Assembly: GCA_018895675.1 (NCBI GenBank)
Contig: JAHIOG010000094.1
Span: 1 to 6,917 of the forward strand
DNA length: 6,917 nt
Reading direction: 5' to 3'
From: a bacterium
Lineage (GTDB): Bacteria; Fidelibacterota; UBA2242
Both the position numbers and the translations under genes were made by a program. The notes under the pieces were generated by a model. It saw only the letters and a list, made by a program, of their open reading frames with translations. It ran no database searches and was not told where the DNA came from. Positions 1 through 5,216 of the stretch are shown here, one piece after another; the stretch's first letter is position 1, and every line of letters begins with the position of its first letter.

Positions 1-104
1 CACGTGGCTCTTTTGAAGAAACAAAAACCTGGTTGAGAAAATTATTTCGTCGTAAGATAATATCTCCCACAAGGCAAAGTGAATATACTGAAATAATCAA
101 TGAA
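1..104 (+). repeat. Direct repeat of 345-448 (tandem gene duplication)
   Basis: Bases 1-104 and 345-448 are identical except at position 52 (g versus t at 396), an offset of 344 bp. The match ends abruptly after position 104, beyond which the two copies are clearly diverged. The left boundary is hidden by the window edge. The sharp change from near identity to divergence fits a recent duplication or a gene-conversion tract better than slow divergence of an old pair. Confidence 0.92.
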
Positions 105-135
105 ATTTGAAATTGGACTAAAGAGAATCTACTGA
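1..135 (+). pseudogene. C-terminal part of an S23-type four-helix-bundle gene, apparently frameshifted
   Basis: The frame read from position 3 encodes the C-terminal half of a four-helix-bundle protein (family of 23S rRNA intervening-sequence proteins, PF05635-like) and stops at TGA 108-110. The 5' part lies outside the window. Bases 1-104 match 345-448 of the next gene with a single difference (position 52, Arg instead of Leu), so this is a near-identical tandem paralogue. Just before the stop, the 7-mer tgaaatt occurs twice in tandem (101-107 and 108-114). Removing one copy restores the frame to N-E-I-G-L-K-R-I-Y and a stop at 133-135, which aligns with N-E-L-G-P-K-L-N-A of the intact copy. 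The gene therefore looks frameshifted near its end. Only about nine residues change or are lost, so a working protein cannot be excluded. Confidence 0.7.
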
Positions 136-139
136 AAAA

Positions 140-490
140 ATGAAAACTGTTCATAAACTTGATGTGTACAATCTGGCTGAAAATTTATCGGATATGATTT
201 GGTTTGATTTTGAAACCTGGAGTGATAAAGTCCAAAAAACCATCGGATACCAGATAATCGGATCTTCAGATAGTATTGCGGCGAATATCGCGGAAGGTTA
301 CGGAAGATTTACTCCCTTGGATAGAAAGAAATTTTATCGATACTCACGTGGCTCTTTTGAAGAAACAAAAACCTGGTTGAGAAAATTATTTCGTCTTAAG
401 ATAATATCTCCCACAAGGCAAAGTGAATATACTGAAATAATCAATGAATTAGGACCAAAACTTAACGCTTTTATCAACAAAACAAAATAG
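140..490 (+). CDS. Four-helix-bundle protein (S23/23S rRNA IVS-protein family)
   Basis: A 116-residue protein of the family first found encoded inside 23S rRNA intervening sequences (PF05635/TIGR02436 type) but now known mostly as free-standing small genes. The family has a pentameric four-helix-bundle fold and no settled biochemical role. The hallmark segments are visible: S-x-x-A-A-N-I-A-E-G-Y-G-R at about residues 44-56 and the R-G-S-x-E-E motif at about 70-75, in amphipathic helices with Lys/Arg-rich faces. Length is typical for the family. The start follows a poor Shine-Dalgarno region (only a weak aaagag about 15 bases upstream), so translation may be weak or coupled to the upstream paralogue. 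The gene is not inside an rRNA here and shows no link to the hydrogenase cluster downstream. The family assignment is confident; the function is unknown. Confidence 0.85.
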   Translation: MKTVHKLDVYNLAENLSDMIWFDFETWSDKVQKTIGYQIIGSSDSIAANIAEGYGRFTPLDRKKFYRYSRGSFEETKTWLRKLFRLKIISPTRQSEYTEIINELGPKLNAFINKTK

Positions 491-511
491 ACAAAATTTA
501 TGATCCGAGTG

Positions 512-583
512 ATATCAAATTTCAAATTTCAAGTTTTCCCAAAGGGATGCCTTCGGCACAAATAACAAATATCAAATTTCAAA
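512..583. repeat. Short intergenic repeat: paired 15-mers bracketing two mini-hairpins
   Basis: The 15-mer atatcaaatttcaaa occurs at 512-526 and again at 569-583. Between them are two adjacent perfect mini-hairpins: tcccaaaggga (537-547, 4-bp stem) and tgccttcggca (548-558, 4-bp stem with a 3-base loop). The left arm also has a 7-base periodicity (caaattt at 516 and 523). This looks like a small dispersed intergenic element of the kind common in AT-rich uncultivated bacteria. It sits directly before the MvhD gene, and the right copy runs into that gene's ribosome binding site. There is no following T-run, so it is not a convincing intrinsic terminator. Confidence 0.55.
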
Positions 584-586
584 GGA
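581..586 (+). promoter_or_regulatory. Ribosome binding site deciding the MvhD start
   Basis: The sequence aaagga ends five bases before ATG 592. It favours that start over the in-frame ATG at 547, which would add 15 residues translated from the hairpin/repeat and has no Shine-Dalgarno sequence. Its first three bases are the end of the right-hand 15-mer repeat. Confidence 0.65.
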
Positions 587-591
587 ATTCT

Positions 592-999
592 ATGTTCGAA
601 CCAAAAATAGTCGCATTTTTCTGTAAGTGGTGTACATCTGCCGGTGCTGACCTTGCCGGGACATCAAGAATGACTTATAAACCAAATATCATCGGCATCA
701 GAGTAATGTGTTCGAGTCGAGTTGACCCTGAGCATATTTTAAATGCCTTTAAAAATGGAGCCGATGGAGTACTGATTGGAGGATGCCACCCCGGTGATTG
801 CCATTACCAGAGTGGTAATTATAAAACTCTAAAAAGGATTACTCTTTTAAGAAAAATGATAAATGACCTCGGTATTGATAAAAACCGCTTGAGATTAGAA
901 TGGATATCCGCAGCGGAAGGTAAGAGATTCACCCAGGTCATAGATGGGTTCACCGATGAAATCCAAAAATTAGGGAAGTTGAAAATAGAACAACTGTGA
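592..999 (+). CDS. mvhD: MvhD-type hydrogenase iron-sulfur (delta) subunit
   Basis: A 135-residue protein of the methyl-viologen-reducing hydrogenase delta-subunit family (MvhD/FlpD, PF02662). In methanogens this [2Fe-2S] protein carries electrons from the MvhAG hydrogenase to the HdrA flavoprotein. The family cysteines are all present: C11-x2-C14 near the N-terminus, C40 in V-M-C-S-S-R-V-D, and C65/C70 in the signature G-C-H-P-G-D-C-H-Y. Start 592 is preferred because the homologous region begins at F-E-P-K-I and a Shine-Dalgarno sequence precedes it. It is first in the cluster, separated by about 3 kb from the small subunit. The stop overlaps the next start in GTGA (996-999), implying translational coupling with the maturation protease. 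No HdrA is fused or adjacent, so its electron partner here is probably the iron-sulfur/flavoprotein pair (inference). Confidence 0.92.
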   Translation: MFEPKIVAFFCKWCTSAGADLAGTSRMTYKPNIIGIRVMCSSRVDPEHILNAFKNGADGVLIGGCHPGDCHYQSGNYKTLKRITLLRKMINDLGIDKNRLRLEWISAAEGKRFTQVIDGFTDEIQKLGKLKIEQL

Positions 1000-1454
1000 A
1001 AAATATTATACTGGGTATCGGAAACAATATTCTTACCGATGACGGAATCGGGATTTACATTGTGAATCAATTGAAAAGCGATTTCGTAGACGTAGAAATG
1101 ATAACTACATCAAATTCCGGTTTTGGATTAGTTGACCAGATTGTAGATTACGATAGAGCCATTTTCATCGATTCAATATTAACCGGAAGAAATGAGATCG
1201 GAGATGTCAACGTTTATTTTACAAACGATTTTTCAAATCATATTCCATTCAGTATTCATTCCACAGATTTGATTTCTGCTCTTAAGATTTCTAAAATATA
1301 CGGGATGAATATTCCCAAAGAAATCTATCTTCTTGCGATTGAAATCAAGGACAATTTTACATTCAATGAAGGTTTTTCTGATGAAATCGATGTGATGAAG
1401 GAAAGTATCTATAATAATGTAAAGGTAAGTGTTTGTGATATTTTGAAATGTTAG
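996..1454 (+). CDS. Hydrogenase maturation protease (peptidase family M52)
   Basis: A 152-residue endopeptidase that removes the C-terminal tail of a [NiFe] hydrogenase large subunit after nickel insertion (HyaD/HybD/HycI/FrcD family). It opens with the family motif G-I-G-N-x3-T-D-D-G-I-G (residues 7-19). The likely nickel-sensing ligands, by analogy with E. coli HybD Glu16, Asp62 and His93, are Asp16, Asp59 (I-F-I-D-S) and His88 (S-I-H-S-T-D-L). Length is normal for the family. The start is GTG overlapping the mvhD stop, so no separate ribosome binding site is needed. The obvious client is the large subunit at 5217-6680, which still carries a 26-residue tail after its last metal-binding histidine. 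The family is confident; a symbol such as frhD/hycI would be arbitrary. Confidence 0.9.
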   Translation: MKNIILGIGNNILTDDGIGIYIVNQLKSDFVDVEMITTSNSGFGLVDQIVDYDRAIFIDSILTGRNEIGDVNVYFTNDFSNHIPFSIHSTDLISALKISKIYGMNIPKEIYLLAIEIKDNFTFNEGFSDEIDVMKESIYNNVKVSVCDILKC

Positions 1455-1501
1455 ATTTAACCTTAGCCTTCATCGAGCAAGAATTATTGAAAAATGAATG
1501 A
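1448..1501 (+). other. Possible 17-codon mini-ORF overlapping the protease stop
   Basis: An ATG at 1448 overlaps the protease stop codon and opens a 17-residue frame (M-L-D-L-T-L-A-F-I-E-Q-E-L-L-K-N-E) ending in TGA 1499-1501. It has no clear Shine-Dalgarno sequence and no recognisable homology. It could be translated by coupling, but chance is the likelier explanation. Confidence 0.12.
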
Positions 1502-1514
1502 AAAAATAAATAAT
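1487..1514 (+). promoter_or_regulatory. Possible sigma70-like promoter before the iron-sulfur gene
   Basis: The hexamers ttgaaa (1487-1492) and aataat (1509-1514) are separated by 16 bases and each match the sigma70 consensus at five of six positions. They lie 50 bp upstream of the iron-sulfur gene in a 110-bp gap. In such AT-rich DNA this can occur by chance, and some FCB-group bacteria use a different promoter consensus. Confidence 0.25.
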
Positions 1515-1564
1515 CATAAGGTAATGATTTTTATAAATTATAAGATTATTAGGAGGCATAAATA

Positions 1565-2251
1565 ATGACAGAAAATCGGATGATGGTAAGAGTTCAAATC
1601 ATGGGTGAGTCTTTTGAGGTACCAGAAGGCTCGACAATTATTATGGCGATGGAATACGCCGGCTACCAATTAAAGAGAGGAATAGGCTGTCGTGAAGGAT
1701 TTTGTGGAGCCTGCGCGACAGTTTATCGTGAAAAGAATGATTATAAGATCAAAGGTGGATTAGCATGTCAAACGGTAGTTACTGATGGAATGGTGATCGC
1801 TCAGATTCCTTTTGTACCGGCAGAGAAACCGGTGTACGATATAAATGAATTAACGCCAGATATAAATACGATAAAGGCGATTTTCCCGACTGTATTCCGT
1901 TGCGTTGCCTGTAATACTTGCACAAAAGCGTGTCCGCAAGATATAGAAGTGATGGATTATATACAGGCTTTAAAGCGCGGCAATATTGAGCGAGCGGCTG
2001 ATCTATCATTTGACTGTATCCGGTGTGGTTTATGCGCATTGAGATGCCCCGCTGAGATTGTGCAATATAACGCTGCCATTCTTGCACAAAGATTGTATGG
2101 GAAATATCTTTCTAAGAAAAATCCCCAATTGGATAAGCGGGTTAAAGAAATTGAAGATGGAAAATATAGTGAGGAAATAAATGAATTGATGGACATGGAC
2201 CGGGAAAAGTTGACCGAAACATACTATAGCAGAGAAATAAAAATATCCTAA
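1565..2251 (+). CDS. Iron-sulfur protein with [2Fe-2S] and two [4Fe-4S] motifs (SdhB/FrdB/TfrB-like)
   Basis: A 228-residue electron-transfer subunit of the type that pairs with SdhA/FrdA flavoproteins. Residues 5-85 form a plant-type [2Fe-2S] ferredoxin domain with C42-x4-C47-x2-C50-x17-C68 (G-C-R-E-G-F-C-G-A-C, then A-C-Q-T). Residues 105-170 contain two complete C-x2-C-x2-C-x3-C-P motifs (C113/116/119/123 and C151/154/157/161). Classical SdhB has a [3Fe-4S] second site; here all four cysteines are present in both motifs, so two [4Fe-4S] clusters are expected. The C-terminus (170-228) is a charged helical tail. The CCG (HdrB-like) domain that extends methanogen TfrB is absent. The start has aggagg at 1551-1556. 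The flavoprotein gene follows after 36 bp. Probable role: wire between MvhD and the FAD protein (inference). Confidence 0.88.
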   Translation: MTENRMMVRVQIMGESFEVPEGSTIIMAMEYAGYQLKRGIGCREGFCGACATVYREKNDYKIKGGLACQTVVTDGMVIAQIPFVPAEKPVYDINELTPDINTIKAIFPTVFRCVACNTCTKACPQDIEVMDYIQALKRGNIERAADLSFDCIRCGLCALRCPAEIVQYNAAILAQRLYGKYLSKKNPQLDKRVKEIEDGKYSEEINELMDMDREKLTETYYSREIKIS

Positions 2252-2287
2252 GGAATTAAAGTGAAAATAAAGAAATAAGGAGCAAAA

Positions 2288-3961
2288 ATGTATCCAGAAT
2301 ATATGATGGAGTCCATTAAAAAAGTCGAAGAGACGAGACCGGGGCGTTTAGAAAAGTCAAAGAAATACGGTAAAGAAGTTTTTCCACACATGACTGATAA
2401 GGAAAGGGGAGAAGTTCTATCGAAATTTCATCCCGATTATAAAGAAGGAGCCCGTAAAGAAGTTCGTGTAGGTCCTAATAAAGGCGAAATATTGACAACC
2501 GAAATTTCAGACCTTTTAGAATCCTATTCACGAATTAACCCGAAAGATTTTAATCTCGATAAAATTGATTATGAAACTGATGTTTTGGTGATTGGTGCTG
2601 GTTCAGCGGGGATGGCGTCGGCACTTGTTGCTGCGAAAAATGGAAGCAATGTTCTAATCGTTACGAAGTTGAGACTCGGTGATTCAAATTCTATGATGGC
2701 GGAAGGCGGAATTCAAGCAGCAGACCAACGCGATGATTCACCTACTATGCACTACCTTGATGTTATAGGGGGCGGTCATTTCGATAATAAACCTGAATTA
2801 GTTCAGGCCCTTGTTTCAGATGGGCCTGAATCGATAAAATGGTTGGAAGAATTAGGAGTTATTTTCGATAAAAATCCCGATGGTTCGATGTTAGTGAAAT
2901 CGGGCGGAGGAACTTCCCGGAACCGTATGCATTCTTGTCGAGATTATACCGGAGCCGGTATTTGTAGGGTGCTACGTGATGAAGTTTACAATTTACCTGA
3001 TAAAATAAAATATATCGAATATTCTCCGGTTGTTGAACTTATCCTTGACGATAATGGTCAAGCCGTTGGAGCTGTGATCTATCACCTCGAGACGAAACAG
3101 TACTCAATTATAAAAGCAAAATCGATCATAATGTCAACCGGTGGATTTGGAAGGTTACATATTAGAGGTTTTGAAACGACGAATCATTATGGTGCAACGG
3201 CAGATGGGATTATTCTTGGCTACCGAGTAGGCGCTAAATTATTATTTATGGATTCTGTTCAATATCATCCGACCGGTGCAGTATATCCTGAGCAGATAGT
3301 TGGTTTCTTATGCACGGAAAAAATCAGGGCGCTCGGCGCTCAACCTGTAAATGCTGATGGGGAACTGTTCGTTTATTCGATGGAACCGCGAGACGTTGAA
3401 GCCTCTGCTTTTATTCGTGAATGCACAGCGCGGAAAAATGGAATTACAACACCATCCGGATTATGCGGAATTTGGCTTGATTCCCCACTTATCGATCAGA
3501 TTGACGGGCAAGGAACGATTGATAAGAATCTTCCGGGAATGGTCAGGCAATTCGGCCGTTTTGACATTGACATCCGAAAATATCCGATGCTTGTCTATCC
3601 GACATTACATTATCAGAATGGCGGAATTGAGATAAATGATAAATGTGAAACAAATATCCCGGGACTCTATGTAGCGGGTGAAACTTCCGGTGGAGTTCAT
3701 GGGAGAAATAGACTGATGGGAAATTCGCAGTTAGACCTGATAGTATTCGGGAGGCGTGCTGGTTTGAATGCATCAAAGCGTGCAAACAATGGAGTGAAAA
3801 TAGGAAAACTTTCTATAGAGCATATCTACGATTATGAAAAGGAAGTTGCCGATTTAGATATTAACAGGAAGAAAATCGCTCCGATATTGCTCCCCGATTA
3901 TATTCCCGACCATGTAAAACAAAAACAGATAACTGCTGAATATTTTGGAACTTTAATTTAA
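2288..3961 (+). CDS. FAD-dependent fumarate reductase/succinate dehydrogenase-like flavoprotein
   Basis: A 557-residue member of the SdhA/FrdA/NadB/TfrA family. The FAD dinucleotide fold begins at V-I-G-A-G-S-A-G (residues 101-108), after a Cys-free, charged N-terminal extension of about 95 residues. Residues matching the E. coli SdhA active site are all visible: His327 in Q-Y-H-P-T-G, Thr343/Glu344, Arg368 in P-R-D-V (the proton-shuttle arginine, SdhA R286), His441 in H-Y-Q-N-G-G and Arg475 in G-R-N-R-L-M-G-N-S. Where SdhA/FrdA have the histidine that covalently binds FAD (S-H-T), this protein has S-N-S (Asn134), so FAD should be non-covalent. After F-G-R-R-A-G (487-492) only 65 residues remain, against about 170 in SdhA. 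No signal peptide is seen. aaggag at 2277-2282 supports the start. Substrate is inferred to be fumarate or a similar enoate; L-aspartate oxidase is less likely given the partners. Confidence 0.88.
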   Translation: MYPEYMMESIKKVEETRPGRLEKSKKYGKEVFPHMTDKERGEVLSKFHPDYKEGARKEVRVGPNKGEILTTEISDLLESYSRINPKDFNLDKIDYETDVLVIGAGSAGMASALVAAKNGSNVLIVTKLRLGDSNSMMAEGGIQAADQRDDSPTMHYLDVIGGGHFDNKPELVQALVSDGPESIKWLEELGVIFDKNPDGSMLVKSGGGTSRNRMHSCRDYTGAGICRVLRDEVYNLPDKIKYIEYSPVVELILDDNGQAVGAVIYHLETKQYSIIKAKSIIMSTGGFGRLHIRGFETTNHYGATADGIILGYRVGAKLLFMDSVQYHPTGAVYPEQIVGFLCTEKIRALGAQPVNADGELFVYSMEPRDVEASAFIRECTARKNGITTPSGLCGIWLDSPLIDQIDGQGTIDKNLPGMVRQFGRFDIDIRKYPMLVYPTLHYQNGGIEINDKCETNIPGLYVAGETSGGVHGRNRLMGNSQLDLIVFGRRAGLNASKRANNGVKIGKLSIEHIYDYEKEVADLDINRKKIAPILLPDYIPDHVKQKQITAEYFGTLI

Positions 3962-3977
3962 TATAAAAGGAGGTTAT

Positions 3978-4958
3978 ATGGCAAAACCAAAAGTAGCGTT
4001 CTATTGGTGTGCATCTTGTGGTGGATGCGAAGAAGCAGTAGTTGACCTTGCAGAAGATATCCTAACTGTAACTGATGCAGTTGATATTGTTTTATGGCCT
4101 GTTGCTCTTGATTTTAAAAAGAAAGATGTCGAGGCAATGCAAGATAATGAAATTGCAGTATCTTTCATCAATGGCGCAATCAGGACAAGTGAACAGGAAG
4201 AAATGGTAAATCTTTTGAGGAAAAAGTCAGGATTAGTTGTCGCCTTCGGTTCGTGCGCCCACATAGGCGGGATACCGGGGCTGGCAAATTTCTCGAACAG
4301 AGAGGAAATTTTTGATTATGTTTATACGAAAACTCCTTCAACAATGAATCCGGCGAAGACGACTCCTCAAACGAATACAGTAGTTGACGGTTATGAACTT
4401 GAGATACCTGAATTTTACAATACTGTGAAAACTTTAGACCAAACTATCGATGTTGATTATTACCTTCCCGGCTGCGCGCCACCGCTCGATCTGATTATGA
4501 ATGCTGTGATGGCAATTCTAAAGGGTGAACTTCCGGAAAAAGGTGCTGTGCTTGCTCCGGATAAATCATTATGTGACACTTGCCCGAGAAATGATTCGAA
4601 ACCGGAGAAATTGATGATGAGCGAAATTAAACGACCTCATACAGTAGAAATGGATCCGGAAAAGTGTTTTCTCGCAGAAGGGGTAATCTGTCTCGGTCCG
4701 GCTACACGTTCAGGTTGTGGTGAACGCTGTATCAATGCGAATATGCCTTGTAGGGGATGTTTTGGACCGGTTAAAGGTGTTTCAGATTTCGGCGCAAAAT
4801 CACTCTCGGCAATTGCATCGATAATGGGCATTGAAGGCGAGGAAAAGATGACAGATGAAGATATTCAGAAATTGGTCGATCAGATTGCTGATCCGGCGGG
4901 TCTTTTCTATATGTATAGCTTACCTTCATCATTATTGAGAAGGAAAGTGATGAAATAA
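3978..4958 (+). CDS. mvhG: [NiFe] hydrogenase small subunit, MvhG type
   Basis: A 326-residue small subunit of a group 3 (F420-non-reducing, Mvh-like) [NiFe] hydrogenase, which carries electrons from the active site through three iron-sulfur clusters. Proximal-cluster ligands are visible as C-A-S-C-G-G-C-E (C14, C17; an extra Cys at 11), C93 in F-G-S-C-A-H-I-G-G and C166 in L-P-G-C-A-P-P. The C-terminal half supplies eight more cysteines (C199, C202, C230, C238, C247, C251, C258, C261) for two further clusters, in blocks such as C-D-T-C-P and C-R-G-C-F-G-P. There is no twin-arginine leader, so it is cytoplasmic. A strong aaggagg (3967-3973) precedes the ATG by 4 bases, and only 16 bp separate it from the flavoprotein stop, implying one transcript. 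Confidence 0.95.
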   Translation: MAKPKVAFYWCASCGGCEEAVVDLAEDILTVTDAVDIVLWPVALDFKKKDVEAMQDNEIAVSFINGAIRTSEQEEMVNLLRKKSGLVVAFGSCAHIGGIPGLANFSNREEIFDYVYTKTPSTMNPAKTTPQTNTVVDGYELEIPEFYNTVKTLDQTIDVDYYLPGCAPPLDLIMNAVMAILKGELPEKGAVLAPDKSLCDTCPRNDSKPEKLMMSEIKRPHTVEMDPEKCFLAEGVICLGPATRSGCGERCINANMPCRGCFGPVKGVSDFGAKSLSAIASIMGIEGEEKMTDEDIQKLVDQIADPAGLFYMYSLPSSLLRRKVMK

Positions 4959-4976
4959 ATCTGTAGGGATGATTGG

Positions 4977-5087
4977 ATGGATGAATGGAAAGTAAATTTG
5001 GACGATTTATTGCAAAGAATAGAAATCAAATTGAGAAAATTAAAAGTAATGAGCAATGGGGTTCAGGTTATTGAAATAAAGAAATAA
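4977..5087 (+). CDS. Doubtful 36-residue ORF in the mvhG-mvhA gap
   Basis: An ATG at 4977 opens a 36-codon frame ending at TAA 5085-5087. The product is a charged, mostly helical peptide beginning M-D-E-W-K-V-N-L-D-D-L-L. Only a weak tagggatg-like purine stretch lies upstream. No family is recognised. It could be a small subunit or a remnant of a gene once lying between the two hydrogenase subunits, or simply chance in a 258-bp gap. The rest of the gap (5088-5216) is AT-rich, with weak inverted repeats such as agatat/atatct (5153-5175) but nothing convincing. Confidence 0.2.
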   Translation: MDEWKVNLDDLLQRIEIKLRKLKVMSNGVQVIEIKK

Positions 5088-5204
5088 TTGCAGAATACGG
5101 AAAAAAGAATCATGATTAGTATCTCATTCAAACATTCAACTTTAAAAAATGCAGATATACTACATGAAAATATCTACTACTGCTAATTAAACTTTAGTCA
5201 AGAT

Positions 5205-5211
5205 GAGGAGG
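5205..5211 (+). promoter_or_regulatory. Strong ribosome binding site for the TTG start of mvhA
   Basis: gaggagg ends five bases before TTG 5217. The protein read from this TTG begins M-A-K-R-I-T-I-D-P-I-T-R-L-E-G-H, exactly where large subunits of this family begin. The next in-frame ATG lies inside or after the conserved N-terminal region, so TTG is the real start. Confidence 0.85.
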
Positions 5212-5216
5212 CAAAA

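Noticed and set aside
140..490. Evidence of an rRNA operon because S23-type proteins occur in 23S rRNA intervening sequences
   Set aside because: No rRNA-like sequence flanks the gene; free-standing members of this family are common.
537..558. Intrinsic terminator after the four-helix-bundle gene
   Set aside because: The two stems are only 4 bp each and no T-run follows.
512..583. CRISPR-like repeat pair
   Set aside because: There are only two copies of a low-complexity 15-mer, no further units at regular spacing and no cas genes.
547..591. Longer MvhD starting at ATG 547
   Set aside because: The extra 15 residues are translated from the hairpin and repeat, there is no Shine-Dalgarno sequence, and family homology starts at the ATG at 592.
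2288..3961. Ordinary TCA-cycle succinate dehydrogenase SdhA
   Set aside because: It lacks the covalent-FAD histidine and most of the C-terminal domain, has no membrane anchor genes nearby, and sits among hydrogenase genes.
2288..3961. L-aspartate oxidase (NadB)
   Set aside because: The non-covalent FAD motif is similar, but there are no nadA or nadC neighbours and a dedicated multi-cluster Fe-S partner gene is adjacent.
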